Positions 36,208-47,558 of a stretch of 64,000 nucleotides of DNA are shown in pieces. How positions within the stretch are numbered: position 1 is the first letter of the stretch; the number at the start of each line of letters is the position of its first letter. The stretch is from JAWVZU01 sp033722075 (GTDB lineage: Bacteria; Pseudomonadota; Gammaproteobacteria; Xanthomonadales; SZUA-38). The stretch spans positions 3,971-67,970 of the forward strand of contig JAWVZU010000002.1 in NCBI GenBank assembly GCA_033722075.1, given 5' to 3'. The notes under the pieces were generated by a model. That model had not been told where the DNA came from. It did no database searches and saw only the letters and a program-made list of their open reading frames with translations. Made by a program: the position numbers and the translations under genes.

Positions 36208-37143
36208 ATGAGCGCTCCCGGCCTGCACCGGCCGGTATTGCTGGCGGAGGCGGTTTCCGCCCTCGCGGTAAGCGCCGACGGCAGCTACCTGGACGCAACC
36301 TTCGGTCGGGGCGGGCACAGTCGAAACATTCTCGATGCCCTGTCGGCGGACGGGCGCTTGTATGCGATCGACCGCGATCCCGACGCCGTGGCCCACGCCG
36401 AGGCGCAGCTTGCCGACGATCCCCGCTTCTCCATCTGGCATGGTGCCTTCGCCAACCTCGATCGGGGGCTGCGCGAGATGGGCTGCGAGCAACGACTGGA
36501 CGGCATTCTCTTCGACCTGGGCGTGTCGTCACCGCAGCTTGATGAGGGTGCCCGGGGCTTCAGCTTCCGCGCCGACGGTCCGCTGGACATGCGTATGGAT
36601 CCAACTTGCGGTGAGAGTGCAGCCGAATGGCTGGCCCATGTGGGCGAAGGCGAGCTGGCGAAGGTGCTTCGGGACTACGGCGAAGAGCGTTACGCACGTC
36701 GCATTGCCCGGGCCATCGTCGCCCGGCGCTCCGAGAAGCCTTTTACGCGTACCGCCGACCTGGCGCAGTGCATCAGCGCCGCTTCGCCCAGCCGAGAGAA
36801 AGACAAGCATCCCGCGACGCGGGCCTTTCAGGCCATTCGAATCCGGGTCAACGATGAGCTGGGCGAGATCGAGGCGGCCCTGGAGGCGGCGGTCCGACGC
36901 CTGGCGCCGGGCGGTCGGCTGGTCGTGATCAGCTTCCATTCGCTGGAAGACCGGATCGTCAAGAACTTCATCCGCCACGAATCGCGCCACACCGGCGGGC
37001 GGCGCTTGCCGATGCCGGAAGAGCGGCCACTGCGGTTGCGCCCCGTCGGCAAGCCGACCTGGCCCGACGCCTCGGAGTGTGACGAGAACCCCAGGGCACG
37101 CAGTGCGGTGATGCGGGTTGCGGAGCGGACCGATGCGGCCTAG
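36208..37143 (+). CDS. rsmH: 16S rRNA N4-cytosine C1402 methyltransferase RsmH
   Basis: A 311-residue SAM-dependent methyltransferase that modifies C1402 of 16S rRNA, the same base that RsmI (29729) 2'-O-methylates. [60 protein letters not shown] and [16 protein letters not shown] are the family motifs. ATG at 36208 has AGGAGGGGG just upstream; in-frame starts further upstream add about 36 unrelated residues. Its stop lies inside ftsL (overlap 11 bases). Confidence 0.97.
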   Translation: MSAPGLHRPVLLAEAVSALAVSADGSYLDATFGRGGHSRNILDALSADGRLYAIDRDPDAVAHAEAQLADDPRFSIWHGAFANLDRGLREMGCEQRLDGILFDLGVSSPQLDEGARGFSFRADGPLDMRMDPTCGESAAEWLAHVGEGELAKVLRDYGEERYARRIARAIVARRSEKPFTRTADLAQCISAASPSREKDKHPATRAFQAIRIRVNDELGEIEAALEAAVRRLAPGGRLVVISFHSLEDRIVKNFIRHESRHTGGRRLPMPEERPLRLRPVGKPTWPDASECDENPRARSAVMRVAERTDAA

Positions 37144-37399
37144 GCGCAGCACCTGGATTCTGCTTGCTTCAGTCGTGCTCAGCGCGCTGGCAGTGGTCTA
37201 CGTGCGTCACGAGGCGCGCCGCGGGTTCATAGAGCTGCAGGCCCTGGAGAACGGGCGCGACCAGGTCGTGACGGACTGGGGGCGACTGCAGCTGGAGTAC
37301 GCGACCTGGGCCTCCGGGGGGCGCGTCGAGTCCCTTGCGAAGGACGAGTTGGGTCTGCGTGAGGTCGAGCCAAAACAGGTAATCGTGGTCCTCGAGTGA
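37133..37399 (+). CDS. ftsL: Cell division protein FtsL
   Basis: An 88-residue bitopic protein of the divisome FtsQLB complex, which activates FtsWI. A membrane helix (about 7-24, [18 protein letters not shown]) is followed by a periplasmic coiled-coil (about 25-75). ATG at 37133 lies inside the rsmH end and has GGAG nearby. FtsL is poorly conserved in sequence, but size, topology and the place between rsmH and ftsI are decisive. Its stop overlaps the ftsI start. Confidence 0.9.
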   Translation: MRPRRSTWILLASVVLSALAVVYVRHEARRGFIELQALENGRDQVVTDWGRLQLEYATWASGGRVESLAKDELGLREVEPKQVIVVLE

Positions 37400-39105
37400 A
37401 TCGACGTAGCCGCCAAACCGTGCGAGTCCATCCCGGCCGTTACTACACGGTCCTGGTGCTCTTTGCGCTGCTCGGCTCCTTACTGCTCGCGCGGGCGGCC
37501 GACATTCAGCTGCTGCGCGATCAGTTCTACCGGGATCAGGGCGATGCACGTCACGTGCGCCTTGTTCCGGTCAATGCGGTGCGGGGCGCCATCCTCGACC
37601 GCAATGGAGAACCGCTGGCCATCAGTACGCCGGTCGACTCGGTGTGGGGCAATCCGAAAGAGATGTTGAGCCGTCCCGACCGGTTGCCCGAACTGGCCGA
37701 AATTCTCGACCTGGATGCGGAAACCCTCGCCCGGCGGGTCAGCCAGCGCTCGGAGCGGGAGTTCGTCTACCTGCGCCGGCATGTGGCCCCGGACATCGCC
37801 GAGCGCGTGGACGCGCTCGAGTTTCCCGGGGTTGCCCTGGAGCGCGAATACCGTCGCTTCTATCCGGCCGGGGAGGCGGCTGGACATGTGCTGGGCATGA
37901 CCAACGTGGACGACGTGGGCCAGGAAGGGCTGGAACTCGCATTCAACGAATGGCTGATCGGCGAACCCGGTCAGAAGCGGGTCGTCAAGGACCTCTATGG
38001 CCGCGTGATCGAAAACGTCGAACTGGTGAAGCAGGCACGTCAGGGCCGGGATCTGGTGAGCAGCCTGGATCGCCGCCTCCAGTACCTGGCCTACCGCGAG
38101 CTGAAGTCGGCGGTCGCCGAGTTCGGGGCCAGGTCCGGTTCCGTGGTGGTCCTTTCCGTGGCCAATGGCGAGGTGCTGGCCATGGTCAACCAGCCCTCTT
38201 ACAACCCCAACGACCGCACCCGTAACGCGGGTGCGGCAATGCGCAACCGGGCGGTCACCGACTTCTTCGAACCGGGCTCGGTGATCAAGCCGTTCACCTT
38301 GGCCGCGGCGCTGGAGAGCGGGCGCTACGGTCACAACAGCGAGGTGGATACGTCGCCGGGTTTCCTGCAGGTCGGCAGCTACACGATTCGCGACCATCGC
38401 GACTACGGCGTCCTGGACATGACCGGGATCCTCACCAAGTCCAGCAACGTGGGCGCCAGCAAGCTGGCGTTGAGCCTCGAGGCCGGGCATCTGTGGGACA
38501 TCTACCGCCGTTTCGGTTTCGGGACGGTCACCGGGTCGGCCTTTCCCGGCGAGTCGCCGGGCATCCTGCTGCATCACGGCCGCTGGCGAGAGGTGGAGCA
38601 GGCGGCGGTCTCCTACGGCTATGGAGTTTCGACCACCCCGCTGCAACTGGCGACCGCCTATGCGGCGATTGCCAACCAGGGCCGGATTCGCGCACCGAGC
38701 TTCGTCAAGGGGGCAGTCAATCCGGACAGCGCCGTCATCGATCCCCAGCTCGCCCGCCAGCTGATCGGCATGATGGAAACGGTGACCGCGACGGCGGGCA
38801 CCGGCACCCGCGCGGCCCTGACCCATTTCCGCGTGGCGGGAAAGACCGGAACGTCTCGGAAGGCCAGCCAGGAAGGCTATTCGGACCGCTACATCGCCAC
38901 TTTTGCGGGCATGGCGCCGGCCAGCAACCCGCAGCTGGTTGTAGTGGTGGTGATCAACGACCCGGCATCCGAGGAATATTACGGCGGACAGGTCGCCGCG
39001 CCGGTCTTCCGGGAAGTGATGGGGGCGGCGCTGCGCCTGATGAACATCGCGCCGGACAATCTCCTGGCCAGTCCGCCGAATTACGTGGCGGGAGGCGAGC
39101 GATGA
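37396..39105 (+). CDS. ftsI: Peptidoglycan D,D-transpeptidase FtsI (PBP3)
   Basis: A 569-residue septal transpeptidase that cross-links peptidoglycan with FtsW. A membrane helix (about 17-33) is followed by the pedestal domain. The catalytic domain shows EPGSVIKPF with the nucleophile Ser near 294, SSN near 350 and KTGTSRK near 482. The GTG start overlaps ftsL by four bases and the stop overlaps the murE start (ATGATG). Confidence 0.97.
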   Translation: MNRRSRQTVRVHPGRYYTVLVLFALLGSLLLARAADIQLLRDQFYRDQGDARHVRLVPVNAVRGAILDRNGEPLAISTPVDSVWGNPKEMLSRPDRLPELAEILDLDAETLARRVSQRSEREFVYLRRHVAPDIAERVDALEFPGVALEREYRRFYPAGEAAGHVLGMTNVDDVGQEGLELAFNEWLIGEPGQKRVVKDLYGRVIENVELVKQARQGRDLVSSLDRRLQYLAYRELKSAVAEFGARSGSVVVLSVANGEVLAMVNQPSYNPNDRTRNAGAAMRNRAVTDFFEPGSVIKPFTLAAALESGRYGHNSEVDTSPGFLQVGSYTIRDHRDYGVLDMTGILTKSSNVGASKLALSLEAGHLWDIYRRFGFGTVTGSAFPGESPGILLHHGRWREVEQAAVSYGYGVSTTPLQLATAYAAIANQGRIRAPSFVKGAVNPDSAVIDPQLARQLIGMMETVTATAGTGTRAALTHFRVAGKTGTSRKASQEGYSDRYIATFAGMAPASNPQLVVVVVINDPASEEYYGGQVAAPVFREVMGAALRLMNIAPDNLLASPPNYVAGGER

Positions 39106-40553
39106 TGCGTCTCTCCCAGCTCATCGAAGGATTCGCGAAACTGCGCGGTGAAGACGTCGAGATCGGCGGCCTGAGCCTCGATTCGCGCACGGTTCAGCCC
39201 GGGGAGGCTTTTCTGGCCCTGCCCGGGACGCGTGACGACGGCGCCCGGTTCATTCCGGAAGCCGTGGCCCGAGGCTGCGTTGCGGTCCTGCGAGATGCAA
39301 ATGGGGCAGGCGCCGATGCCGCGGGCGTGCCGTTGGTAGGCATTCCCCATCTCGCCGTGAATGCCGGTGAACTGGCCAGCCGCTTCTACGGCCATCCGAG
39401 CCGCTCGATGGACGTCATCGGGGTCACCGGAACCAACGGCAAGACCTCCTTCGTCCACCTGCTGGCGCGTGCGCTGCAGCGCCGTTCCGCGTCCGGCAGC
39501 ATCGGTACGCTGGGTGCCGGGCCGGTCGGCCGTGAGCATGCGCTGCGGCACACGACGCCCGACCCGATCTCGGTGCACCGGGAACTGGCCGCGATGCGCG
39601 ATGCCGGGGTGGTCAGCGTGGCGATGGAAGTTTCCTCGCACGCACTTGACCAGCATCGGGTCGCCGGCGTGCGATTTGCCGGGGCCGCCTGGACCAATCT
39701 CACGCGAGACCATCTCGACTATCACGGCAGCATGGCCCGCTACGCCGCGGCAAAAGCCCGCCTGATGGCCTGGGAAGGCCTCCGCTTTGCCATCCTGAAC
39801 CACGATGATTCCTGGGTTGACGAATTCCGGAAGCGGACCGGCAAGAACGTGCACTGCGTGGAATACGGGCTGAAGGGCGGTGACTATCGGGCCGAGGAAT
39901 TGCAATTCACCGGCACCGGCGTGGTCTTCACCCTGCGCTCCCCGCTGGGCTCGACCCGCGTGGCGACCCGTCTGCTGGGGCGCTTCAATGTTCACAACCT
40001 GCTGGCCATCGCGGCGACCCTCGGTGCCCTGGGATGGGGGCTGGCAGACATCGCTGCAGCCATCGAGGCGGCAGAACCGGTGCCCGGGCGCGTCAACGCA
40101 CTCGCCCGGCCGGGCCAGCCGGTGGTCGTCATCGACTATGCCCACACGCCGGACGCGCTCGAGCAATGCCTGACCGCACTGCGCGAACATGGATTCCGGC
40201 GCATTTCCTGCGTCTTCGGCTGCGGCGGAGACCGGGATCGCGGCAAGCGACCCCTGATGGCCGCCGCGGTGGAGGGTCTGGCGGACCGGCTGATCGTGAC
40301 CGACGACAATCCCCGCACCGAGTCCGGGGACCGGATCATCGCCGACATCCTCGCCGGGCTGCAGCGACCCGACGAGGCGATCGTCGAGCGGGATCGCGCC
40401 CGGGCGATCGCCCAAGCGATTCGGGCGAGCGGTGCCGGGGACCTGGTGCTGATCGCCGGAAAGGGGCACGAGACCTACCAGGAGGTCGGTACCGAGCGGC
40501 GCCCCTTCGACGACCGCGTGGCCGCCCTGGAAGTCCTGGAGGGCGCGGCATGA
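39102..40553 (+). CDS. murE: UDP-MurNAc-tripeptide synthetase MurE (meso-diaminopimelate adding)
   Basis: A 483-residue Mur ligase that adds the third residue to UDP-MurNAc-L-Ala-D-Glu. The ATP loop is GVTGTNGKTS near 108, and the substrate motif TDDNPR near 401 indicates meso-diaminopimelate rather than lysine. ATG at 39102 (GGAGG at 39091) overlaps the ftsI stop; the longer frame upstream runs through ftsI. The end overlaps murF by four bases. Confidence 0.97.
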   Translation: MMRLSQLIEGFAKLRGEDVEIGGLSLDSRTVQPGEAFLALPGTRDDGARFIPEAVARGCVAVLRDANGAGADAAGVPLVGIPHLAVNAGELASRFYGHPSRSMDVIGVTGTNGKTSFVHLLARALQRRSASGSIGTLGAGPVGREHALRHTTPDPISVHRELAAMRDAGVVSVAMEVSSHALDQHRVAGVRFAGAAWTNLTRDHLDYHGSMARYAAAKARLMAWEGLRFAILNHDDSWVDEFRKRTGKNVHCVEYGLKGGDYRAEELQFTGTGVVFTLRSPLGSTRVATRLLGRFNVHNLLAIAATLGALGWGLADIAAAIEAAEPVPGRVNALARPGQPVVVIDYAHTPDALEQCLTALREHGFRRISCVFGCGGDRDRGKRPLMAAAVEGLADRLIVTDDNPRTESGDRIIADILAGLQRPDEAIVERDRARAIAQAIRASGAGDLVLIAGKGHETYQEVGTERRPFDDRVAALEVLEGAA

Positions 40554-41896
40554 TCCACGGACAACTCAGTCAGGCCGCCGCCTGGGTCGACGGGGAACTG
40601 CTGGGACCGGACGCCGACTTCCGGGGACTGGCCATCGACAGTCGCAAGATCGAACCGCAGCAGCTGTTCGTCGCCCTGCACGGGGAGCGGACCGATGGAC
40701 ACCGCTACGTTGGCAGCGCCCTGGCCGACGGCGCGGCGGGCGCGCTGATCGAGTCCGATACGGGTGTCGAGGGTTCGCAGATCCAGGTTTCCGATACGCT
40801 CGCCGGCATCGGGCATCTCGGACGGGCCTGGCGCGAACGCTTTGACCTGCCAGTCATCGGCGTCACCGGCAGCAATGGCAAGACCACCGTCAAGTCGATG
40901 CTGGCGGCGATCCTCGGGCTGCGCCGCCACTGGCTGGTGAACCGGGGCAATTTCAACAACGAGATCGGGGTTCCGCTGACCCTCGCCGAGCTGGACGAAA
41001 CCCACGTCGGCGCGATCGTGGAGATGGGCTGTGCTCGCCCCGGTGACATTGCCTATCTCGCCGGCCTGGCCAAGCCCAGCATTGGCGTGGTCACGAACGC
41101 TGCAGCCGCTCATCTCGAGGGGATGGGTACGGTGCAGAAGGTCGCCGCGACCAAGGGCGAGATGTTCCAGGCCCTTTCCAAGGATGGCTGGGCGGTGATC
41201 AATGCCGACGATGACCATGCCGATTTCTGGCGTGAACTGGCGCAGGGACGGAACATCGCCACCTCCGGTCTCGACAATGCGGCGGACGTCCGGGGGACCT
41301 ACTCGGCCGATGGCGATGAGCGGCGCCTGGAGATCCGGGCCGCCGACTGGAAGGCGGACGTGAGCCTCAAGGTGCCGGGCGTGCACAATGCGCGCAACGC
41401 CCTGGCGGCAGCGACCGCAGCGCGGATTGCCGGCGCGTCCCCGGAGGATATTGCCCACGCCCTGAGCCAGTTCGTGGCCGTGGGCGGGCGCCTGGACGCA
41501 CGGCCCCAGCCGGGGGGCTGGCTGCTCCTGGAGGACAGCTACAACGCCAACCCGGCGTCGCTGGCGGCCGGGATCAGCGTGTTGCTGGAGCATCCGGGTG
41601 AGCGCTGGCTTGTGCTCGGCGACATGGCGGAACTGGGGCCCGATGCGGAAGCGCTGCATTTCCAGGCCGGCTCGACCGCCCGGCGCCAGGGTGTCGAGCG
41701 ACTGTTCGGGGTGGGTCCGCTGAGCCACCATGCGGTGCAGGCCTTCGGTGAGGGGGGCGAGCACTTTGCCGGCAAGAAAGAGCTGATCGAAGCGCTCAAG
41801 TCCCGCCTGAAATCCGGCGTCGTGTGCCTCATCAAGGGCTCGCGCAGCTCTCGCATGGAAGAGGTCAGCCAAGCGCTTACCGGGGGGAATGTCTGA
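40550..41896 (+). CDS. murF: UDP-MurNAc-pentapeptide synthetase MurF
   Basis: A 448-residue Mur ligase that adds D-Ala-D-Ala to the UDP-MurNAc-tripeptide. [17 protein letters not shown] near 102-118 is the ATP loop; [14 protein letters not shown] and [15 protein letters not shown] are MurF-specific. ATG 40550 overlaps murE, and the stop shares its last base with the mraY ATG (TGATG). Confidence 0.97.
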   Translation: MIHGQLSQAAAWVDGELLGPDADFRGLAIDSRKIEPQQLFVALHGERTDGHRYVGSALADGAAGALIESDTGVEGSQIQVSDTLAGIGHLGRAWRERFDLPVIGVTGSNGKTTVKSMLAAILGLRRHWLVNRGNFNNEIGVPLTLAELDETHVGAIVEMGCARPGDIAYLAGLAKPSIGVVTNAAAAHLEGMGTVQKVAATKGEMFQALSKDGWAVINADDDHADFWRELAQGRNIATSGLDNAADVRGTYSADGDERRLEIRAADWKADVSLKVPGVHNARNALAAATAARIAGASPEDIAHALSQFVAVGGRLDARPQPGGWLLLEDSYNANPASLAAGISVLLEHPGERWLVLGDMAELGPDAEALHFQAGSTARRQGVERLFGVGPLSHHAVQAFGEGGEHFAGKKELIEALKSRLKSGVVCLIKGSRSSRMEEVSQALTGGNV

Positions 41897-42978
41897 TGCT
41901 CTTGATCCTGGCCGATTACCTGCGCGAGTTCGAAAGCGGCTTCAACGTATTCAGCTACGTGACCTTCCGGACCATCCTCAGTGCGCTGACTGCGCTGGCC
42001 CTGTCCCTCCTGGTGGGGCCCTGGATGATTTCCCGCCTGTCGGCCTACCAGATGGGTCAGCCCATTCGGCGGGATGGGCCGCAGTCCCACCTGGCCAAGG
42101 CCGGTACGCCGACCATGGGCGGGGCGCTGATTCTGGTGGCGGTGCTGGTGGCGACGGTCCTCTGGGCCGACCTGAAGAACCAGTATGTCTGGGTGGTGGT
42201 CGCGGTGACCGCGGCATTCGGCGTGATCGGCTGGATCGACGACTATCGAAAGCTCGTGCTCAAGGACAGTCGGGGCCTGCCGGCTCGCTGGAAGTACCTG
42301 CTGCAGTCGATCGCCGGTCTGGGCGCAGCCGTGTACTTGTACATGAATGCGGACTCGCCGGTCGAGACGCAGCTGATCGTGCCGTTTTTCAAGGACGTGG
42401 CGATCCCGCTGGGTATCCTGTTCGTACCGCTGGCCTATTGCGTGGTCGTCGGCACCAGCAACGCTGTGAACCTCACGGACGGGCTGGACGGATTGGCGAT
42501 CATGCCGACCGTGCTGGTGGCCGCTGCCCTGGGCATCTTCGCCTACGCCTCCGGCCATGCCGTCTTCGCTCCCTACCTGGGCATTCCGCACGTGTCGGGA
42601 ACCGGGGAGCTGGCCATCTTCTGCGGTGCCCTGGCCGGAGCCGGCCTGGGTTTCCTCTGGTTCAACACCTATCCGGCTCAGGTCTTCATGGGCGATATCG
42701 GTGCGTTGGCCATGGGCGCCGCCCTGGGCACCATCGCGGTGATCGTCCGCCAGGAGCTTGTCCTGTTCATCATGGGCGGCGTGTTCGTCATGGAGACCGT
42801 CTCGGTGATCCTTCAGGTGGCCTCCTACAAGCTCACCGGCAAGCGGATCTTCCGCATGGCGCCCATCCACCATCACTTCGAGCTCAAGGGGTGGCCGGAG
42901 CCACGGGTCATCGTGCGCTTCTGGATCATCACCGTCGTCCTGGTGCTGGTCGGTCTGGCCACCCTGAAGGTGCGCTGA
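41896..42978 (+). CDS. mraY: Phospho-MurNAc-pentapeptide transferase MraY
   Basis: A 360-residue membrane enzyme that transfers the precursor to undecaprenyl phosphate, making lipid I. About ten membrane helices. [44 protein letters not shown] and [11 protein letters not shown] are the cytoplasmic catalytic loops; [11 protein letters not shown] is the C-terminal HHH motif. The length equals that of E. coli. The start shares one base with the murF stop. Confidence 0.98.
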   Translation: MLLILADYLREFESGFNVFSYVTFRTILSALTALALSLLVGPWMISRLSAYQMGQPIRRDGPQSHLAKAGTPTMGGALILVAVLVATVLWADLKNQYVWVVVAVTAAFGVIGWIDDYRKLVLKDSRGLPARWKYLLQSIAGLGAAVYLYMNADSPVETQLIVPFFKDVAIPLGILFVPLAYCVVVGTSNAVNLTDGLDGLAIMPTVLVAAALGIFAYASGHAVFAPYLGIPHVSGTGELAIFCGALAGAGLGFLWFNTYPAQVFMGDIGALAMGAALGTIAVIVRQELVLFIMGGVFVMETVSVILQVASYKLTGKRIFRMAPIHHHFELKGWPEPRVIVRFWIITVVLVLVGLATLKVR

Positions 42979-44150
42979 TGGTCCAGGCGCGACGCAAAAC
43001 CCCTCAGAAGATCGACCTGCGCATCGACCCGGTGTTGCTGAGCAGCGCGATCGCCCTTGCCGTGCTCGGTCTGATCATGGTCGCTTCGGCCTCCGTGGCC
43101 ATTGCCGAAAAGAACGATCTGCCGCTGGCCTATTTCGCCATGAAACACGCCGTGGCCCTGACTCTGGGCCTCGGACTGGCCTGGGCGGCGGTGCGCATCC
43201 CGCTGGAGAACCTCGAGCGCGCCAGCCCGCTGCTGCTGCCCCTGGTCGTCGCCATGCTGCTCCTGGTGTTCGTGCCGGGTCTGGGTCAGCGCATCAACGG
43301 CAGTGCCCGCTGGATCGACCTGGGCGTGATGCAGTTCCAGGTGGTCGAAGCGGTGAAGATCCTGTTCATCATTTTCCTGTCCGGCTACGCAGTCAAACAC
43401 CACGAGAAGATCTGTACCAGCCTGCGGGGCTTGGTCGCGCCCTGCGTTGCGGCCGCCATTCTCGCCGTGCTGCTTCTGGCGCAGCCGGACTTTGGTGGCG
43501 CGGTCCTGATCATCGGCGTGACCGGCGGCATCCTGTGGATTGCCGGAGCGCGGTTTCGGGACCTGTCTGCGCTGGCTCTCCTGGCGCTACCGGTAATGCT
43601 GTGGGTCGCGCTGTCGGAGTCCTATCGTCTGCGTCGCCTGCGCAGTTTCCTGGATCCCTGGGCCGACCCCTTCAACGAGGGGTTCCAGCTGACCCAGGCG
43701 CTGATCGCCGTGGGGCGGGGAGAGTGGTTCGGCGTGGGACTTGGCGGCAGTGTCCAGAAGCTGTTCTATCTCCCCGAAGCGCATACGGACTTCATCGTCG
43801 CGGTTCTTGCGGAAGAACTCGGATTCATCGGGCTGGTCGTCCTCCTGGCCCTGTTTGCGACGCTGATCGGCCGCGGGCTGGTGGTCTCCATGCATGCCCT
43901 GAACCAGGGGCACCCGTTTGCGGCCTTCCTGAGCTTCGGTATCTCCACGCTGATCGGTCTGCAGGTGCTGATCAGCGTCGGGGTGAACCTCGGTGTCCTG
44001 CCGACCAAGGGGTTGACGCTCCCCCTGATCAGCTCCGGCGGGAGCAGCGTCATGATGACCGGTCTGGCGATCGGTCTGCTGCTGCGAGCCGCGGCGGAAA
44101 CCGACCTGGCCCGGCCGCCCGACGAGGCGGCGGAGGCGAGCAATCCATGA
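42978..44150 (+). CDS. ftsW: Septal peptidoglycan polymerase FtsW
   Basis: A 390-residue SEDS-family glycosyltransferase that polymerises lipid II at the septum with FtsI. About ten membrane helices. GSARWIDLG, QPDFGGAVLI, FLPEAHTDFI-type YLPEAHTDFIVAVLAEELG, and LPLISSGGSS are SEDS motifs; the catalytic Asp is in the HTDF loop. ATG 42978 shares one base with the mraY stop and its end overlaps murG by four bases. Confidence 0.97.
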   Translation: MVQARRKTPQKIDLRIDPVLLSSAIALAVLGLIMVASASVAIAEKNDLPLAYFAMKHAVALTLGLGLAWAAVRIPLENLERASPLLLPLVVAMLLLVFVPGLGQRINGSARWIDLGVMQFQVVEAVKILFIIFLSGYAVKHHEKICTSLRGLVAPCVAAAILAVLLLAQPDFGGAVLIIGVTGGILWIAGARFRDLSALALLALPVMLWVALSESYRLRRLRSFLDPWADPFNEGFQLTQALIAVGRGEWFGVGLGGSVQKLFYLPEAHTDFIVAVLAEELGFIGLVVLLALFATLIGRGLVVSMHALNQGHPFAAFLSFGISTLIGLQVLISVGVNLGVLPTKGLTLPLISSGGSSVMMTGLAIGLLLRAAAETDLARPPDEAAEASNP

Positions 44151-45214
44151 CCGGTCCCGTGCTGATCATGGCCGGCGGAACGGGGGGGCACATCTTCCCC
44201 GGGCTCGCTGTGGCGCAGGAACTCCAGCGTCGCTCCGTCCCGGTCGCGTGGATGGGCGCTGCGAGCGGGATGGAGGCCGAACTCATTCCGCGCTATGGCA
44301 TTCCCTTCTACCCGATCGACGCGCGTCGCCTGCGCGGCCAACGGCTGGTGGCCCGGCTCCTGCTGCCCCTGATCCTCCTGCGGGCGATGTTCCAGGCGAT
44401 CGGCGTGGTGCGCCGGCTGGCGCCGCGAACGGTGCTCGGGATGGGAGGGTTTGCGGCGGGGCCGGGTGGTCTGGCCGCGTGGCTGCTGCGCCGGCCGCTG
44501 GTGATCCACGAACAGAATCGCATTCCCGGGTTGACCAATCGGCTCCTCGCACGGCTCGCCCGGATCGTGCTGTCCGGGTTCCCCGATGCCTTTCCCGAGG
44601 CCCTTGGCGCGGTCTACATCGGAAACCCGGTGCGCGAAGAGATCTACCAGGTGGAGCCGCCGGAGCGGCGGTTCGGCAGGTCGGAGAAGGCTCGCCTCCT
44701 GGTGCTGGGCGGGAGCCAGGGAGCTCTGCGGCTCAACGAGATTCTGCCGAAGGCGCTCGCCGGCATGGCTCAGCCGCCGGCCGTCTGCCACCAGGTGGGC
44801 AAAGTCCATCTGGAGCGTGCCAGGAAAGCCTATGCCGAGGCCGGTGTGGAAGCGGATGTCGTGGCATTCATCGACGCCATGGCCGACGCCTATCGCCAGG
44901 CAGACCTGGTCGTGGCGCGTGCCGGCGCGCTGACGGTTGCCGAACTGGCGGCGGTCGGAATCGGCGCCATCCTGGTGCCTTTTCCCTACGCCGTTGACGA
45001 TCACCAGACCCGCAACGCCGAGTTTCTTGCCGATGCCGGGGCTGCCGAGATCGTCCCCGAAGCCGACCTGACCGAAGCGCGCCTGACCGGACGTCTGACG
45101 GAACTGCTGGCCGACCGCTCGCGCCTTGTTGCGATGGCGCAGGCGGCGCGGGAACTGGCAACGCCCGATGCTGCCCGAAACGCGGCGGATGCTTGCCTGG
45201 AGGTGGCGGCATGA
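44147..45214 (+). CDS. murG: UDP-GlcNAc:lipid I N-acetylglucosaminyltransferase MurG
   Basis: A 355-residue GT28 enzyme that makes lipid II on the inner face of the membrane. [16 protein letters not shown] is the N-terminal G-loop, [12 protein letters not shown] is the acceptor side, and [14 protein letters not shown] plus [15 protein letters not shown] bind UDP-GlcNAc. Four-base overlaps with ftsW and murC. Start 44147 is preferred over upstream codons in the same frame that lie inside ftsW. Confidence 0.97.
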   Translation: MTGPVLIMAGGTGGHIFPGLAVAQELQRRSVPVAWMGAASGMEAELIPRYGIPFYPIDARRLRGQRLVARLLLPLILLRAMFQAIGVVRRLAPRTVLGMGGFAAGPGGLAAWLLRRPLVIHEQNRIPGLTNRLLARLARIVLSGFPDAFPEALGAVYIGNPVREEIYQVEPPERRFGRSEKARLLVLGGSQGALRLNEILPKALAGMAQPPAVCHQVGKVHLERARKAYAEAGVEADVVAFIDAMADAYRQADLVVARAGALTVAELAAVGIGAILVPFPYAVDDHQTRNAEFLADAGAAEIVPEADLTEARLTGRLTELLADRSRLVAMAQAARELATPDAARNAADACLEVAA

Positions 45215-46626
45215 ACGACAGCCGGATGCGCCGCTTCCAGAACGTTCATTTCATCGGGATCGGCGGTGCCGGCATGTCCGGCATCGCGGAAGTGATGATC
45301 AACCTGGGCTACCAGGTGAGCGGCTCGGACCTTGCTCGCACCGGGACCGTCGAGCGTCTTGAACGCCTGGGCGCGCGTATCTGTGAGGGGCATTCCGCCG
45401 AGAACGTGGATGACGCACAGGTTGTCGTGGCCTCCAGTGCGGTCGCGGACGACAACCCGGAAGTGGTCGCCGCCGGGGAGCGACGGATTCCGGTGGTGCC
45501 GCGAGCCGAGATGCTCGGTGAGTTGATGCGTTTCCGGGAGGGTATCGCTGTTGCCGGCACTCACGGCAAGACCACCACGACCTCACTGGTTGCCGCAGTG
45601 CTGGCCGAAGGCGGGCTCGATCCGACCTTCGTCATCGGCGGTCTGCTGAACGCCCTGGGGAGCAACGCTCGGCTGGGCGAGGGCCGATTCCTGGTCGCAG
45701 AGGCCGATGAGAGCGATGGCTCCTTTCTGCTGCTGCAGCCCGCCGTTGCGGTGGTCACCAATATCGACCAGGATCACCTGGAAAGCTTCGAGGGCGATTT
45801 CGAGCGGTTGCTCCAGGCTTTCCAGGAGTTCCTGCACCACCTTCCGTTCTACGGGCTGGCCGTCATTTGCCGCGACGATCCCCATCTGGAGGCCATGCTC
45901 CCGGAGATTCACCGGAACGTGATCACCTACGGGCTTTCCGAGGATGCGGATGTCCGGGCGACCGGGGTGCGCCAGGAAGGCTACACCATGCACTTCGAGC
46001 TGTGGCTTCCCGGCAGCAAGGAAGGCGCGGCGATGAGCCTGAACCTCCCCGGCGTTCACAACGTGCGCAATGCGCTGGCGGCGGTGGCCGTGGCGCACGA
46101 CCTCGGGCTGTCCATGGAAGCCATCAGGGTGGGTCTAGGGACCTTCGAGGGCATCGGGCGCCGTTTCAATGTTCACGGCGAACTGGGCGTCGGCGATGCG
46201 CACGTGACGGTGATGGACGACTATGCTCATCACCCGACCGAGCTGGAGGCGACCCTCGATGCGGCTCGCGGCGCTTGGCCGGATCGTCGCCTCGTGGTGC
46301 TCTTCCAGCCCCATCGGTATACCCGGACCCACCGCCTGCTGGATGACTTCGTCCGTGTGCTGGCGACGGTCGACGTGCTCCTGGTCACGGACGTGTACCC
46401 GGCCGGCGAAGAGCCGATCCCGGGCGCCGACGGCCGCGCCATCTGTCGCGCCGTGCGGGCGCGCAAGCGGATCGACCCGATCTTCGCGGCGCATCCACGG
46501 GAAGCGATCGAAGTCCTGCCGGACGTGTTGAACGACGGAGACGTGCTGCTGTTCCTGGGCGCCGGCGATGTTGGTCCCGTGGCCGCGGATTTCGTGGCCG
46601 GGCTGCGCGAGGAGGCCGGAACATGA
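45211..46626 (+). CDS. murC: UDP-MurNAc:L-alanine ligase MurC
   Basis: A 471-residue Mur ligase that adds the first residue, L-Ala, to UDP-MurNAc. [17 protein letters not shown] is the UDP-binding loop, [16 protein letters not shown] near 113-128 the ATP loop, and [14 protein letters not shown] the C-terminal motif. ATG at 45211 overlaps murG. murB, often found next in this cluster, is absent here; ddlB follows directly with a four-base overlap. Confidence 0.97.
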   Translation: MNDSRMRRFQNVHFIGIGGAGMSGIAEVMINLGYQVSGSDLARTGTVERLERLGARICEGHSAENVDDAQVVVASSAVADDNPEVVAAGERRIPVVPRAEMLGELMRFREGIAVAGTHGKTTTTSLVAAVLAEGGLDPTFVIGGLLNALGSNARLGEGRFLVAEADESDGSFLLLQPAVAVVTNIDQDHLESFEGDFERLLQAFQEFLHHLPFYGLAVICRDDPHLEAMLPEIHRNVITYGLSEDADVRATGVRQEGYTMHFELWLPGSKEGAAMSLNLPGVHNVRNALAAVAVAHDLGLSMEAIRVGLGTFEGIGRRFNVHGELGVGDAHVTVMDDYAHHPTELEATLDAARGAWPDRRLVVLFQPHRYTRTHRLLDDFVRVLATVDVLLVTDVYPAGEEPIPGADGRAICRAVRARKRIDPIFAAHPREAIEVLPDVLNDGDVLLFLGAGDVGPVAADFVAGLREEAGT

Positions 46627-47558
46627 GTCTCCGTGCGCCGGAAGATTACGGCCGGGTCCTCCTCGTAATGGGTGGCGACGGCAGCGAGCGCGAGGTGTCC
46701 CTGGACGGCGGCAGCCAGGTTCTCGCAGCGCTGCAGCGTCAGGATGTGGACGTGGAGCCCATCGACGGCCTGGCGGAATTGATCGCGGCAGTCGGACAAC
46801 AACGCGGTGACCGGGTGTTCAACCTGTTGCACGGCCGCGGCGGCGAGGACGGCGTTCTCCAGGGCGCAATGCGGGCCCTGGGCGTACCCTTCACCGGCGC
46901 CGGCGTTCTCGGCTCCGCGCTTTCCATGCACAAGGCGCAGGCCAAGCGGATCTGGCTGCAGTGTGGCCTGCTCACGCCGCAGTTTGCGCTGGTCGTGAGT
47001 GAGGAGGCAGCGGCTCGCGCAGCCGAGGAGCTGGGTTTTCCCCTGGTCTGCAAGCCGCCGTCGGAGGGATCCAGCGTGGGGATTTCCATGGTGGCCGATG
47101 CCGATGAGTTGTCCACGGCCTTCGAACTTGCCCAGCGCCATGAAACCGAGGTGATGCTGGAATCCTTCATCGAAGGCGCGGAATACACCGTCGGGGTATT
47201 GGCCGGAAAAGCGCTTCCGGTGGTCCGCATCCAGCCTGCCCGTGCCTTCTATGACTACACCGCCAAGTACGAGGACGACGCGACCGGCTACTTCTGCCCC
47301 AGCGGCCTGAGCAGCAACGAGGAGGCGATGCTCCAGGCTACGGCCCTGGCGGCTTTCAGGGCGCTGGAATGCTCGGGATGGGGCCGGATCGACTTCATCC
47401 GCGGATCGGACCGGCGCTTCTATCTCCTGGAGGCCAACACCACTCCGGGCATGACCTCGCACAGCCTGGTCCCCAAGGCCGCTGCGGCTGCGGGTATCAG
47501 CTTCGATGATCTCTGCCTGGCCATACTCGAAACCAGCTTTGACGAGGTGAAACGATGA
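46623..47558 (+). CDS. ddlB: D-alanine-D-alanine ligase
   Basis: A 311-residue ATP-grasp enzyme that makes the D-Ala-D-Ala used by Mur[20 protein letters not shown] is the N-terminal motif (usually GGXSXEREVS; here GGDGSE), [16 protein letters not shown] the substrate loop, and [22 protein letters not shown] the metal-binding end. It overlaps murC and ftsQ by four bases each. Confidence 0.96.
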   Translation: MSLRAPEDYGRVLLVMGGDGSEREVSLDGGSQVLAALQRQDVDVEPIDGLAELIAAVGQQRGDRVFNLLHGRGGEDGVLQGAMRALGVPFTGAGVLGSALSMHKAQAKRIWLQCGLLTPQFALVVSEEAAARAAEELGFPLVCKPPSEGSSVGISMVADADELSTAFELAQRHETEVMLESFIEGAEYTVGVLAGKALPVVRIQPARAFYDYTAKYEDDATGYFCPSGLSSNEEAMLQATALAAFRALECSGWGRIDFIRGSDRRFYLLEANTTPGMTSHSLVPKAAAAAGISFDDLCLAILETSFDEVKR